DNA of 64,000 nt from assembly GCA_964624065.1 (NCBI GenBank), contig CAZUWF010000006.1:19218-83217 (forward strand), written 5' to 3'. Source of the stretch: UBA7960 sp964624065 (GTDB lineage: Bacteria > Bacteroidota > Bacteroidia > Bacteroidales > UBA7960). The position numbers and the translations under genes were made by a program. The stretch's first letter is position 1, and each line of letters opens with the position of its first letter. Shown here in pieces: positions 17,539 to 27,288 of the stretch. A model generated the notes under the pieces. That model ran no database searches, had not been told where the DNA came from, and saw only the letters and a list, made by a program, of their open reading frames with translations.

Positions 17539-18633
17539 ATGAATCTGGAGGATTTCATTAACCATTCAATCGAGGCTGGTAGCCCATTTGTAAGCTATCG
17601 GCTTCCCGATACGGTGCTCCCGACAACCCTGAAACCCTCCGATGTAACAATACTGGATCTTACTGAAGGTGTTGAAAATGTAAATGGCTTCATAGTCCAT
17701 CCATTCATTAATTGTGATACCTTTCCTGCCTTGTTGCTTTCTTCTGATAACCTCAAGGAGGGTTGGGAATTGGATCCACCTGATGCTTTAGCTGCAAATG
17801 GTAGCCCAAAAATAGATGTCAAACACCATTTTCCCGAGCTACCGGAATCACATTATAACCATTTTGTCAATCGCTTTATCAACTCTTGCAGGTCAGGAGA
17901 AGTAGAGAAGGTGGTTTTTTCCCGAATAGTCCACAAAAAACTACCACAAGGGTTTAGTTACGGTAAATTTTTTTCGATGCTTTGCAAAATCTATCCGTCT
18001 GCCTTTGTTTACATCTTGAATTTGGGCAACGGGCAAACGTGGATAGGTGCCACCCCTGAAACCCTTGTGGCATCAAGGGCGGGCAAATGCGAAACCATGT
18101 CGCTGGCCGGAACCCTAGCAAGCGATTCGTATAAAGCTGAAACAAAATTTGAATTTACCAATAAGGAGTTTCATGAACAAGAATTGGTTACTGAATTTAT
18201 TGTTAAAATATTGGAAAAGGCCAAAGTACACAATTTAATTAAACATAAATTAGAGGTTAGAAATGCCGGGCCGGTTAATCACCTGCAGAGCCGTTTTTCG
18301 TTCAATTTGCCTCCTGGCACAAGCCCAATAAATTTGGCTTCGAAACTGCATCCAACCCCGGCAGTGTGCGGTTTGCCACAACAAAAGGCCCTAAAATTAA
18401 TACATGACACTGAACCCCATTCCAGGGCGTATTACAGCGGTTTTTTAGGGCCAGTCACCAACAAAACCACCGCAAACTTGTTTGTAAATTTGAGGTGCAT
18501 GTTGGTTGTTGGGCATAAAGCATTCATTTTTGCAGGTGGTGGTATTACGTCGGAATCAAGCATTGCCGACGAATGGAAGGAAACAAACCTTAAAGCACTG
18601 ACTCTTTTACGGATTATCGAACAACAAATTTGA
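17539..18633 (+). CDS. menF: Isochorismate synthase
   Basis: MenF converts chorismate to isochorismate, the committed step into menaquinone. The 364-residue length and the C-terminal chorismate-binding domain fit: KVVFSRIVHKK begins the domain, TWIGATPETLV and MSLAGTLASD follow, and the metal and substrate site is in HPTPAVCGLP and FAGGGITSESSIADEW. It lies 17 bases after the thioesterase gene, and menD begins two bases after its stop. That spacing rules out an anthranilate or salicylate role and points to menaquinone. Confidence 0.94.
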   Translation: MNLEDFINHSIEAGSPFVSYRLPDTVLPTTLKPSDVTILDLTEGVENVNGFIVHPFINCDTFPALLLSSDNLKEGWELDPPDALAANGSPKIDVKHHFPELPESHYNHFVNRFINSCRSGEVEKVVFSRIVHKKLPQGFSYGKFFSMLCKIYPSAFVYILNLGNGQTWIGATPETLVASRAGKCETMSLAGTLASDSYKAETKFEFTNKEFHEQELVTEFIVKILEKAKVHNLIKHKLEVRNAGPVNHLQSRFSFNLPPGTSPINLASKLHPTPAVCGLPQQKALKLIHDTEPHSRAYYSGFLGPVTNKTTANLFVNLRCMLVVGHKAFIFAGGGITSESSIADEWKETNLKALTLLRIIEQQI

Positions 18634-18634
18634 T

Positions 18635-20317
18635 ATGCCTCACAATCGCAACAGCCTAAAAATACTGATAAGCCTTATGGCTCAACGTGGAATTACCCGG
18701 GTTGTAATTTCGCCTGGGTCGCGAAATGCGCCAATTATCAGCCTTTTAGGAAATGACGAGAGATTTACCTGCTACACCGTGGTTGACGAGCGCAGCGCGG
18801 GGTTCATTGCCCTTGGAATTGCCCAACAAACAGGCAAGCCTGTTGCCGTAACTTGCACCTCAGGTTCCGCGGCCCTCAACCTAGCACCCGCAATTGCCGA
18901 AGCATACTACCAGCGAACTCCCCTTTTGGTTCTTACGGCCGACAGACCGCCCGAAATGATTGACCAAGGCTTCGGTCAAACCATAAGGCAACAGGGAATA
19001 TATTCAAACTTCGTAAGGAAAACGCTAGTTTTGCCTGAGGTTGCAAGCACAACAAGTCAATTAAGCTTTGCAAGCAGGATTTGCTCCGAAGCTTTAAATG
19101 CTTGCACTAGTCCGGTAAATGGACCCGTCCATTTGAACATTCCGCTTTCCGAGCCACTTTATGGTCCAATCCGAGCACTTGAATTTGAGCCAAAGGATTT
19201 CCTACAGGCTCCTTGCATAAGATCAATCGACAACAACAATCTAAGGATGATGGCCGAAAGGTTTGATCAATCAGCCAAGGTAATGATTCTAGTTGGGCAA
19301 TCAGCCCCCGATAAGGGTTTGGAGGGATTACTGAAGAAATTCGTTTCTGAAAAAGGGGTTGTGGTGCTTTCAGAAACCACTAGTAATATCCATGGTGAAG
19401 AATTCATTTCTTGGATTGACAGGTGCTTGGAAGCGGTAGATCCCAATCACTCTACCTTCATACCCAATCTGCTAATTACTTGTGGCACATCAGTTTTGTC
19501 GAAAAAAATAAAGGTGTGGTTGAGGAATGCAAAACCAAAATGGCACTGGCACGTCGATGTTGATGCCTTGCAAATGGACACCTACGGAAGGTTGGAAATG
19601 TCAATTCCAATGCCCGCACATAGGTTTTTCTCACAAATTTTACCGCTGGTTTCCGCTGCTGAAAGCGGGTTTCAAAACTCATGGTTTTCCATGTCGCGAA
19701 TGGTGAAGGCCAAGCACCGCCAATTCTTGGAGTCTTGCCCTTATTCTGACTTAAAGGTTTTTGAAACCATTATCGAAAAACTTCCGGATGGTTTTGACCT
19801 GCAACTGGCAAACAGCACGGTGGTTAGGTACGCCCAGCTTTTTGATTACAAGAATCAATTGAATGTATATTCTAATCGCGGTGTGAGCGGTATCGATGGA
19901 GGTTTTTCAACCGCCGTTGGTGCAGCCTTGTCTTCAGGCAAGCCAACGTTGCACATTACAGGCGACCTTGCATTCTTTTACGACTCCAATGCCTTGTGGA
20001 ACAAACATTATCCAAAAAACCTGAAGGTTATTGTTATAAACAACGGTGGTGGAGGAATATTTCGAATACTTGACGGACCCGATTCAACCGGGTTGTTGGA
20101 AGAACATTTCGAGGCTAGCCAAAACATTTCAGTTAAAGGAATTGTTGAAACATTTGGAATTAAATATTTGCAGGCAAATGATATAAGCTCATTGCAAGCA
20201 GCTCTAAATAATTTTTTTAGAAATATTAACGAACCAACAATCCTGGAAGTTTTCACCCCAAGCCAAGCCAACGCAAAGGTGCTCAATGACTACTTTGCAA
20301 GCTTGAAATTGGTTTAG
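18635..20317 (+). CDS. menD: SEPHCHC synthase (2-succinyl-5-enolpyruvyl-6-hydroxy-3-cyclohexene-1-carboxylate synthase)
   Basis: This thiamine-diphosphate enzyme joins isochorismate to the succinyl semialdehyde unit made from 2-oxoglutarate. The 560-residue protein has ISPGSRNAPI at the N-terminus, the activating glutamate in VDERSAGFIALG, and the ThDP/metal-binding motif GDLAFFYDSNALW...INNGGGG. All three ThDP-fold domains are present. It starts one base after the menF stop. After it comes a 213-base gap, then an aldo/keto reductase gene; the menH gene that normally encodes the next step is not in the window. Confidence 0.96.
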   Translation: MPHNRNSLKILISLMAQRGITRVVISPGSRNAPIISLLGNDERFTCYTVVDERSAGFIALGIAQQTGKPVAVTCTSGSAALNLAPAIAEAYYQRTPLLVLTADRPPEMIDQGFGQTIRQQGIYSNFVRKTLVLPEVASTTSQLSFASRICSEALNACTSPVNGPVHLNIPLSEPLYGPIRALEFEPKDFLQAPCIRSIDNNNLRMMAERFDQSAKVMILVGQSAPDKGLEGLLKKFVSEKGVVVLSETTSNIHGEEFISWIDRCLEAVDPNHSTFIPNLLITCGTSVLSKKIKVWLRNAKPKWHWHVDVDALQMDTYGRLEMSIPMPAHRFFSQILPLVSAAESGFQNSWFSMSRMVKAKHRQFLESCPYSDLKVFETIIEKLPDGFDLQLANSTVVRYAQLFDYKNQLNVYSNRGVSGIDGGFSTAVGAALSSGKPTLHITGDLAFFYDSNALWNKHYPKNLKVIVINNGGGGIFRILDGPDSTGLLEEHFEASQNISVKGIVETFGIKYLQANDISSLQAALNNFFRNINEPTILEVFTPSQANAKVLNDYFASLKLV

Positions 20318-20530
20318 ATTGGAAACAACCGCCAAAAATGACCCAGATTAACCCAGGTTGTATGTTGGATCACCACGGATACCTTTTGACTTTCGGTCTT
20401 CATCTCAAAAATAAGTTTCATCTGCGAGGTTCGTACCGTGCCATTGTGATGAAATGTGAATGTTGATTTTTGACTTTCAACCTTGCCCTTTAATACAGTT
20501 GTCTGATTTCTAATTTCTAATTTTCAAGTC

Positions 20531-21391
20531 ATGCTATCAAAAATTGTAATCGGCACTATGAAATGGGGCAAATGGGGGGCAAATTACTCCAGGGCCCAAA
20601 TGGCTGCACTTATCCAAAAATCTTGCGAGCTTGGCCTTTCATCCTTTGACCACGCCTCAATTTACGGCGCGTACACCACCGAGGAAGATTTCGGAAACGC
20701 TTTTCAACTTACAGGAGTCCCCAGGGAAAAAGTACAATTCGTGACCAAATGCGGAATACAGTATCCCTGCCAGTCAATGCCCTACCGGGTTAAACATTAC
20801 GATTACTCAAAAAGGGAGATTACTAAATCGTTAGAAAACTCACTACGAAACCTTAAAACAGACTACATCGACCTGTTTTTGCTACACCGGCCAAGCCCGC
20901 TTATGTGCGCAATTGAAATTGCCGATGCAATCAACCCATTTATCGAGACCGGGACTATCAGATTTTTTGGAGTTTCGAACTTCAGTGCCTCCAAAATTAA
21001 CCTCTTTTCCAAACATCTACCTGTAAAGTACAACCAAGTTGAGGTTTCGATTACAAAACCGGACCACCTTTTCGATGACTTGCTGGATTATTCGGAGGCA
21101 AACGGAATTGTTCCAATGGCCTGGAAACCCTTAGGAAATGTTTTTCAACTAGGTTTGTTCAAAATTCCCGAGGTTTCAACAATTTTTCAAGAGCTTACTT
21201 CGAAATACTCGTGCAACTTAGATGCACTGCTTTTGGCTTGGTTAACTAAGCACTCTTCGGGCATTATTCCGGTAATTGGCACAACTTCGGCGAGTAGAAT
21301 CGAAAGCCAAGCAAGGGCCCTTCAAATCGAAATGAGCACCGAAGATTGGTTTTTACTATTGAAAGCCATTAGTGGGATGGACATTCCCTGA
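20531..21391 (+). CDS. Aldo/keto reductase inside the menaquinone cluster
   Basis: A cytoplasmic NAD(P)H-dependent TIM-barrel reductase of 286 residues. The catalytic tetrad is complete: Asp40, Tyr45 (FDHASIYGAY), Lys73 (VTKCG) and His119 (LLHRPSP). The C-terminal cofactor site IIPVIGTTSASRI is also present. It most resembles the E. coli YdhF-type subgroup in its MKWGKWG start, though this is an impression. It lies between menD and menB, but a 213-base gap before it and a promoter-like TAATTTTG after it mean it may be transcribed separately. No known step of menaquinone synthesis needs an aldo/keto reductase, so its substrate is open. Confidence 0.88.
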   Translation: MLSKIVIGTMKWGKWGANYSRAQMAALIQKSCELGLSSFDHASIYGAYTTEEDFGNAFQLTGVPREKVQFVTKCGIQYPCQSMPYRVKHYDYSKREITKSLENSLRNLKTDYIDLFLLHRPSPLMCAIEIADAINPFIETGTIRFFGVSNFSASKINLFSKHLPVKYNQVEVSITKPDHLFDDLLDYSEANGIVPMAWKPLGNVFQLGLFKIPEVSTIFQELTSKYSCNLDALLLAWLTKHSSGIIPVIGTTSASRIESQARALQIEMSTEDWFLLLKAISGMDIP

Positions 21392-21468
21392 CCTGAAATT
21401 CTAGGATTATTCGATTTTGCCTAATTTTGCAGACCAAATTTGAAATTCACAATAAAAATAAAATTTTT

Positions 21469-22293
21469 ATGTCAGAAAAACGCAAGTGGGAAAGCCTGAA
21501 GCAATACAGGGATATTCGTTTCGAGCTCTTTAGAAACACGGCCAAAATAACAATCAACCGTCCCGAGGTGCACAATGCATTCAGGCCCACCACCACCTTC
21601 GAAATGGCTGAGGCCCTTGATATTTGTCGAGAGAGGCAAGACATATACTCCATTATCATTACTGGCGAGGGCAACTTGGCTTTTTGCAGCGGGGGCGACC
21701 AACAAGTGAAGGGGCACGGTGGCTACATTGACGAGGAAGGAGTACCGCGCCTCAACGTTTTGGATGTTCAACGCCGCATTAGGTCAATGCCAAAACCAGT
21801 AATTGCAATGGTAAACGGGTGGGCTGTGGGGGGCGGGCACGTCTTGCACGTAATCTGCGACCTTACAGTGGCCTCCGATAACGCAAGATTCGGGCAGGTT
21901 GGCCCCAAAGTTGGCAGTTTTGATGCAGGTCTCGGAAGTAGCTACCTGGCAAGTATTGTTGGACAAAAGAAAGCTCGTGAAATATGGTTCCTTAACCAGT
22001 TCTATTCAGCCACGGAAGCCCTTGAAATGGGTTTGGTAAACAAGGTTGTTCCCCTTGAGCAATTAGAGGATGCAACCATAGAATGGTGCCAAATTATGCA
22101 CAAGCGAAGCCCAATGGCACTGAGAATGATCAAGTTGGGGCTCAATGCCGAACTTGATGGCCAGGTGGGGCTGCAAGAGTTTGCCGGAAACGCAACATTG
22201 CTTTATTACATGACCGAAGAAGCACAAGAAGGCAAGCACGCGTTCCTTGAAAAACGTGACCCCGATTTTCACAAGTACCCCAAATTTCCATAA
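21469..22293 (+). CDS. menB: 1,4-Dihydroxy-2-naphthoyl-CoA synthase
   Basis: MenB closes the second ring of the naphthoquinone by intramolecular Claisen condensation of O-succinylbenzoyl-CoA. The 274-residue crotonase-fold protein has SGGDQQVKG, the oxyanion-hole loop GWAVGGGHVLHV and the MenB-specific GPKVGSFDAGLGSSYLA. The ATG at 21469 (MSEKRKW) was chosen over an upstream ATG-less extension because it gives the family length. TAATTTTG at 21422-21429 is an exact -7 box, so a promoter may lie here. The product is the substrate of the thioesterase at the head of the cluster. Confidence 0.96.
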   Translation: MSEKRKWESLKQYRDIRFELFRNTAKITINRPEVHNAFRPTTTFEMAEALDICRERQDIYSIIITGEGNLAFCSGGDQQVKGHGGYIDEEGVPRLNVLDVQRRIRSMPKPVIAMVNGWAVGGGHVLHVICDLTVASDNARFGQVGPKVGSFDAGLGSSYLASIVGQKKAREIWFLNQFYSATEALEMGLVNKVVPLEQLEDATIEWCQIMHKRSPMALRMIKLGLNAELDGQVGLQEFAGNATLLYYMTEEAQEGKHAFLEKRDPDFHKYPKFP

Positions 22294-22442
22294 AGATTGA
22301 TCATGTGAATAAAAAACCAAAGATACATTCCTAATGGTTTGGTTTACATTTAAAAATTTTGCATTAATAATAAACACTTAGCCCTTCACATTTACCCTCT
22401 TTATTATTTCCTCCTCTCACATCACTAGTCACCCCACAGCCT

Positions 22443-23342
22443 ATGTCGCAAATATCATCTTGGATTAAAGCTGCCCGATTAAGGACGCTGCCCTTGGCTT
22501 TTTCGTCAATTCTGATGGGAGGGGGATTAGCATTGTTCCATAACGGTTTCAATCTTTTTGTCGTGATTCTTGCGCTCCTAACAGCATTTCTTTTGCAGGT
22601 ACTATCAAACTTTGCAAACGATTATGGAGATTTTGCCTCGGGTGTCGATAACGGCAAAAGGGTGGGACCCACACGTGCCGTTCAAAGTGGAGCCCTAACT
22701 TCACGGCAAATGAAGTCGGCCATTTTTCTATTTTCAGTCCTTTCTTTGGCTAGCGGTTTGGTTATGATATTTGTGGTTTCGGAAATTCCCATAGTGGCAA
22801 GGGTGGTTTTTGTGGGTCTGGGATTATTGTCAATTCTGGCAGCCATACTTTATACCGTTGGTAAAAATCCCTATGGATACAGGGGATTAGGCGAAGTTTT
22901 CGTTTTCTTGTTTTTTGGAGTCCTTGGCGTCGGTGGAACCTTTTTCTTGTCGGTGGGCCATTGGAACTGGTCGGTACTCTTGCCTGCCATGGCCATAGGC
23001 TTGCTTGCAGCGGGCGTTCTCAACATAAACAATATGCGCGACATCGAAAACGACCTTGCAAGTAACAAACGAACAATCGCAACTAGAATTGGACTCAATA
23101 AAGCTAAGAAATTTCAAGCCTCGGTAGTTTTGCTTCCTTTCCTCTTCCTTTTGCTTTTCGTAAGTGTTGAAGGGCTAAAATTTTTCAGTCATGGGTTTTT
23201 AATTGTTTTTCCGCTTTTTTTCGGTGACATACTGGCTATAAAAAAATCGGAAGGTGGCACGGCACTTGATCCTTTTCTTAGCAGGTTGTCAATGAAAACA
23301 TTTATTTTGACAGTAATTTTCGTGGTTATGATAAACGTGTAG
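22443..23342 (+). CDS. menA: 1,4-Dihydroxy-2-naphthoate polyprenyltransferase
   Basis: MenA is the UbiA-family integral membrane enzyme that attaches the isoprenoid tail to DHNA and releases demethylmenaquinone. Its 299 residues form eight to nine membrane helices. The two aspartate-rich prenyl-diphosphate sites are seen as NFANDYGDFASGVDN near residue 60 and NNMRDIENDLASNKRT near residue 200. The opening SSWIKAARLRTLPLAFSSI is typical. A 149-base G-poor leader separates it from menB; menC begins two bases after its stop, so the two are cotranscribed. Confidence 0.95.
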   Translation: MSQISSWIKAARLRTLPLAFSSILMGGGLALFHNGFNLFVVILALLTAFLLQVLSNFANDYGDFASGVDNGKRVGPTRAVQSGALTSRQMKSAIFLFSVLSLASGLVMIFVVSEIPIVARVVFVGLGLLSILAAILYTVGKNPYGYRGLGEVFVFLFFGVLGVGGTFFLSVGHWNWSVLLPAMAIGLLAAGVLNINNMRDIENDLASNKRTIATRIGLNKAKKFQASVVLLPFLFLLLFVSVEGLKFFSHGFLIVFPLFFGDILAIKKSEGGTALDPFLSRLSMKTFILTVIFVVMINV

Positions 23343-23344
23343 AA

Positions 23345-24391
23345 ATGCAAAAGGCTTTCTACAAATACCACAAACTTTTCTTCCGCAAACCGGCAGGAAC
23401 ATCCCGCGGGATCCTTCTTCACAAAGATTCTTGGTTAGTTTACATTTTTGACGATGAAAATCCAGAAACTGTTGGGATCGGCGAATGTAGTTTGATTCCT
23501 GGATTAAGCCCCGACCCCAGTGGCTCGTTCGAAAAGGAGTTAAATGCCTTATGCAATTCGATAAATCTTCATAGCGAGTGGATCGCCAATAGGGGTCATT
23601 TGTTTCCATCAATGAAATTTGCGGTGCAAACTGCAATCCTTGACCTTAACAGTGGCGGAAATAAGGTATTTGAAAAGAACCCATTTACAAGTGGCATTGT
23701 CGGAATTCCCATCAATGGTCTGATATGGATGGGAAGCAAGTCTGAAATGAAAAATCAAATTGGTGAAAAGGTTAGGCAAGGTTTCAATTGCCTCAAACTA
23801 AAGGTGGGTGCTATAGACTTCGATCAAGAAGTTGACCTGGTTGCATACATTCGCAAAGAGTTTAAGTACGAAAACCTTGAATTGAGACTGGATGCCAATG
23901 GTGCTTTCAAGAGAGATGAAGCTCTCGAAAAGCTTAAGGTGCTGTCTGATTACAACATCCATTCAATTGAGCAGCCCATAAAGCCGGGTCAAATACCTCA
24001 AATGGCTTACCTTTGCAGAACCAGCCCAATCCCAATTGCCCTGGACGAAGAATTAATTGGTATTTGTCAAACAAAGGTGCGCAAGGAACTTTTAGCAAAA
24101 ATTGCTCCATCCTACATTATCATAAAACCAAGTTTATTGGGAGGGTTGGAGGAGGCTGATGAATGGATAAGCCATGCCAAAAACCTAGGAATTGGATGGT
24201 GGGCAACCTCTGCCCTGGAATCAAACATTGGCCTTAATGCCATTGCCCAGTGGATTTACCAAAAAGACGTCACGGATTTCCAAGGACTTGGCACTGGACA
24301 ACTTTTTAAAAACAATTTCCAATCGCCCATAGTTGTTTCAAACGGCAAATTGTTCCATTTGCCGGTTATTAATTGGGATATTCACCTCTGA
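23345..24391 (+). CDS. menC: o-Succinylbenzoate synthase
   Basis: An enolase-superfamily dehydratase that aromatises SHCHC to o-succinylbenzoate. The 348-residue protein shows the two catalytic lysines in LKLKVG and IIIKPSLLGG, and the metal ligands in LRLDANGAF, SIEQPIKP and ALDEELIG. It sits two bases after menA. A 305-base spacer then precedes menE. Racemase activity (N-acyl amino acid) occurs in relatives, but context settles the assignment. Confidence 0.94.
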   Translation: MQKAFYKYHKLFFRKPAGTSRGILLHKDSWLVYIFDDENPETVGIGECSLIPGLSPDPSGSFEKELNALCNSINLHSEWIANRGHLFPSMKFAVQTAILDLNSGGNKVFEKNPFTSGIVGIPINGLIWMGSKSEMKNQIGEKVRQGFNCLKLKVGAIDFDQEVDLVAYIRKEFKYENLELRLDANGAFKRDEALEKLKVLSDYNIHSIEQPIKPGQIPQMAYLCRTSPIPIALDEELIGICQTKVRKELLAKIAPSYIIIKPSLLGGLEEADEWISHAKNLGIGWWATSALESNIGLNAIAQWIYQKDVTDFQGLGTGQLFKNNFQSPIVVSNGKLFHLPVINWDIHL

Positions 24392-24696
24392 GAATATCAG
24401 TATGATACATATCGGTTTTCATATAATATCATTACCTAATTGTACGAACCCTAGCGAATCCGCCTCATCAGTACAATCCCTGTTGGGAATTTCAATTTGA
24501 CAATAAAGGACAAACAAAATAAGAACCTTTTCTAACCCGTAAAATTCTTAAATTTGCCACACATGGTTTTTAACCTTGAAAAACCTAGGGCATCACCTTT
24601 ATTAACTGCCGCCCAAGGTGCGCAAAAGAACCAAATAAGCATTCAGCAATCTCTTAGCCAGTTGTATGTCAAAAGTATTTGTCTTTATTGAAAATT
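24392..24696. other. Spacer between menC and menE
   Basis: About 300 bases with no gene. TAAATTTG at 24549-24556 is an exact Bacteroidota -7 box and may give menE and murD their own promoter; no clear -33 TTTG box stands at the right distance. Nothing else is recognised. Confidence 0.45.
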
Positions 24697-25764
24697 ATGA
24701 CCAATCGGATTGCGCAAGGAATAATTTTAAACGGCAAACCCTATTCGCCTAAAGAAATTGAGCGTGAGGTAAAGCTACTTTCAAAAAACGAGAATTCAAC
24801 CAGGGCTAAGACCTTTTTGTTTCTTTCCGATTGGTTTGATGAAAATCCAACCTTAAAATTGCAAACTTCGGGCACCACTGGAACTCCAAAGGAGATAACA
24901 GTTGAGAAGTGCAAAATGATTGAAAGCGCTAGGATGACCGGCGAATTCTTTTATTTACACGAGGGAAATACCGCCCTGCTATGCCTTTCGCCCGATTTCA
25001 TAGCAGGAAAAATGATGATTGTTAGGGCAATTGAACTAAAACTAAACCTGATCATCGCAGAAGATTTTGGGTATCCTCTTACTGGAATTAACCAAATGGT
25101 TAATTTTGCTGCTATGGTGCCCCTTCAGGTTTCCAACATTTTAAATAATGATCCAGCGCAATTGAGCATTGTTGATAAGTTAATAATTGGTGGCTCTGCA
25201 ATTTCCAGCAATTTGGAGAATAAACTTCAAGGAGTGGAAGTTAATTGCTGGCACACCTACGCAATGACCGAAACCCTTTCGCACGTGGCTGTGAGGAAAA
25301 TTAATGGACCCGGCAAGAGCGAATGGTTTTATCCGTTACCCGGTGTTTCAATATCACTCGATGATAGGGAGTGCATTGTCATTGACGCTCCCAAGGTCGC
25401 CGACGAGAAAATTTTCACTAACGACTTTGGGTTATTAAATGGCAACAGATTCAAGATTTTAGGCCGTGCTGATGATGTGATAATAAGTTCGGCAACCAAG
25501 TTGCGTCCTGCCGAGATCGAAAGGAAACTTGAATCAATTGTGTTTGCACCCTTTTTCATTAGTGGCGAAGAACATCCGGAAGCTGGGCAAATTTTAGTAT
25601 TGTTTATCGATGGTAACCAAAATGATTATGATCTCGGTACCCTAAATGCAAAAATGACAGCTATGCTTCACAAAACCGAAATCCCACGCAAAATTGTTTT
25701 CAAAAAAGGGTTCAAATACCTCGAAAGCGGTAAAATTGATAAGGCAAAATCGAAAATCGCTTGA
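24697..25764 (+). CDS. menE: o-Succinylbenzoate-CoA ligase
   Basis: MenE activates o-succinylbenzoate to its CoA thioester via an acyl-adenylate. At 355 residues it is the short Bacteroidota form of this AMP-binding family. The adenylate P-loop is LQTSGTTGTPKEI, the A5-type motif is YAMTETLSHVAVR, the hinge is GRADDVIISSATKLRPAEIE and the C-terminal catalytic lysine is in LESGKIDKAK. The frame can be extended six codons to a TTG at 24679; I prefer the ATG at 24697. Its stop TGA overlaps the TTG start proposed for murD, suggesting coupling. Confidence 0.93.
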   Translation: MTNRIAQGIILNGKPYSPKEIEREVKLLSKNENSTRAKTFLFLSDWFDENPTLKLQTSGTTGTPKEITVEKCKMIESARMTGEFFYLHEGNTALLCLSPDFIAGKMMIVRAIELKLNLIIAEDFGYPLTGINQMVNFAAMVPLQVSNILNNDPAQLSIVDKLIIGGSAISSNLENKLQGVEVNCWHTYAMTETLSHVAVRKINGPGKSEWFYPLPGVSISLDDRECIVIDAPKVADEKIFTNDFGLLNGNRFKILGRADDVIISSATKLRPAEIERKLESIVFAPFFISGEEHPEAGQILVLFIDGNQNDYDLGTLNAKMTAMLHKTEIPRKIVFKKGFKYLESGKIDKAKSKIA

Positions 25765-27206
25765 AACAATTGTTACATTTGCAACATCATTCCCTTACTA
25801 ATTTGACGAAAAAAATCATTGAACAGTTCTTTTCGGATCTTTTTTCCAACAAAAGGATCGGAATTTTGGGTTTTGGCCGCGAGGGAATTTCTACCTATAA
25901 AACCATACGGAGGTACTTGCCCGAGTCCAAGATTTTGGTAATGGATAAATCAGAATTATCTGCCCAACAACAAGGATTTCTTGGTTCTGACCCGAAGGTT
26001 GAAGTATTTACCGGCAAAAATTATCTGGAAAAACTTTCGGAAACCGACCTGATAATAAAATCTCCGGGGATTCCCACCATGACTTTGGAGGATTTTGGTT
26101 ATAAAGGGGTCATTTTTTCGCAGGCTGATCTTTTTTTAAAGCTTTTTAGAGACCAGGTTGTTGGAATAACCGGAACCAAAGGAAAAAGTACGACTTCTAG
26201 CCTCCTTCATCATATTTTGATTACCGCGGGGCGAAAATCGCTGTTGGGAGGAAATATTGGTGTTCCTCCCTTCGAATTAATGGGTGAAATCACCGATGAT
26301 GCCATAATTGTTTTGGAGCTTAGTAGCCACCAACTTGAAAACTGCTCCACCTCTCCGCATATTTCCATTTTGCTTAACCTTTTTCAAGAACACCTAGACC
26401 ACTACAGGTCGTACTTTGACTACCAGTTGGCAAAGGGAAATATTATTAAGTTTCCAAGCTTAAACGATTACATTATTGCCGATTTTTCAATTAAAGAGGT
26501 TGGGAGTTTGGTAACCTATATAAACCCTGAAAGCAAGAAAATTGACATTGGAAATACCGGTCATTTAAAAAACACTGCCCATTTTGTTGATGAGAACCTT
26601 ATTGTTGAAGTAAATAATTCCATATTAAGGATCAATGGTTTGGCACGACAGATCAGAATTCCCGGAAGGCATAATCTAAAAAATGTTTCCGCAGCCTCAG
26701 TTGCTGCTATCTTGTGTGGCATTGACTCAAATTCCATCGCCTCGGGTGTTTCTTCTTTTTATGGCCTGCCCCATAGGCTTGAGTACGTAGGGAAGGCAAG
26801 CGGAATACTTTTTTTCAACGATTCAATTTCAACAATACCTCAAGCCACAATTGAAGCCCTCAAGGCATTTCCCACGGCCTATACCCTTATTGTGGGCGGT
26901 TTTGACCGCGGGGTTGATTATCAACCATTGATTGATTTCCTTCCCCACTCAAAAATCAATACCCTTGTTTTGTTGGGGAAGGCGGGAATTAGGATCCATG
27001 AAGGGTTGAATGGAACCAAAATCCCCCTAAAAACTAAAGTTCTCTTGGCCGAAAACTTTGAAGAAGGCTTTAGGCTGGCTGTGGGTAACACACCAGATGG
27101 GGCAGTATGCCTTTTATCGCCAGCCGCATCAAGTTACGATGAATTCAAGAACTTCGAACATAGGGGAGAAGTGTTCAAATCACTTGTTTCAAAGCTTTTA
27201 AAGTAG
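25761..27206 (+). CDS. murD: UDP-N-acetylmuramoyl-L-alanine--D-glutamate ligase
   Basis: MurD adds D-glutamate to UDP-MurNAc-L-Ala in peptidoglycan precursor synthesis. The 481-residue protein has an N-terminal UMP-binding domain (RIGILGFGREG), the Mur ligase P-loop GITGTKGKSTTSSLL, the metal/carbamate region LELSSHQLE, and the C-terminal domain with FNDSISTIPQ and GGFDRGVDY. No ATG exists before the fold: a TTG at 25761 overlaps the menE stop (TTGA) and a second TTG at 25803 lies closer to the family start; the latter follows an exact TACATTTG box at 25774, so the true start is uncertain. The placement after menE instead of in the dcw cluster is unusual but the identity is clear. Confidence 0.9.
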   Translation: MKQLLHLQHHSLTNLTKKIIEQFFSDLFSNKRIGILGFGREGISTYKTIRRYLPESKILVMDKSELSAQQQGFLGSDPKVEVFTGKNYLEKLSETDLIIKSPGIPTMTLEDFGYKGVIFSQADLFLKLFRDQVVGITGTKGKSTTSSLLHHILITAGRKSLLGGNIGVPPFELMGEITDDAIIVLELSSHQLENCSTSPHISILLNLFQEHLDHYRSYFDYQLAKGNIIKFPSLNDYIIADFSIKEVGSLVTYINPESKKIDIGNTGHLKNTAHFVDENLIVEVNNSILRINGLARQIRIPGRHNLKNVSAASVAAILCGIDSNSIASGVSSFYGLPHRLEYVGKASGILFFNDSISTIPQATIEALKAFPTAYTLIVGGFDRGVDYQPLIDFLPHSKINTLVLLGKAGIRIHEGLNGTKIPLKTKVLLAENFEEGFRLAVGNTPDGAVCLLSPAASSYDEFKNFEHRGEVFKSLVSKLLK

Positions 27207-27227
27207 CCCAAAAAACATCATTAATAT

Positions 27228-27258
27228 TTTGCAAAGCGAAATATTATTACTATCTTCG
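27228..27258 (+). promoter_or_regulatory. Promoter of the gingipain-like protease gene
   Basis: TTTG at 27228-27231, a 19-base spacer, and TATCTTCG at 27251-27258 form a Bacteroidota -33/-7 pair at consensus spacing, 30 bases before the ATG. The -7 box differs from TAnnTTTG by one base, the same TTCG variant as at gdhA. Confidence 0.7.
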
Positions 27259-27288
27259 CGCGCAAGAATTACCAACCATCAGCAAACC

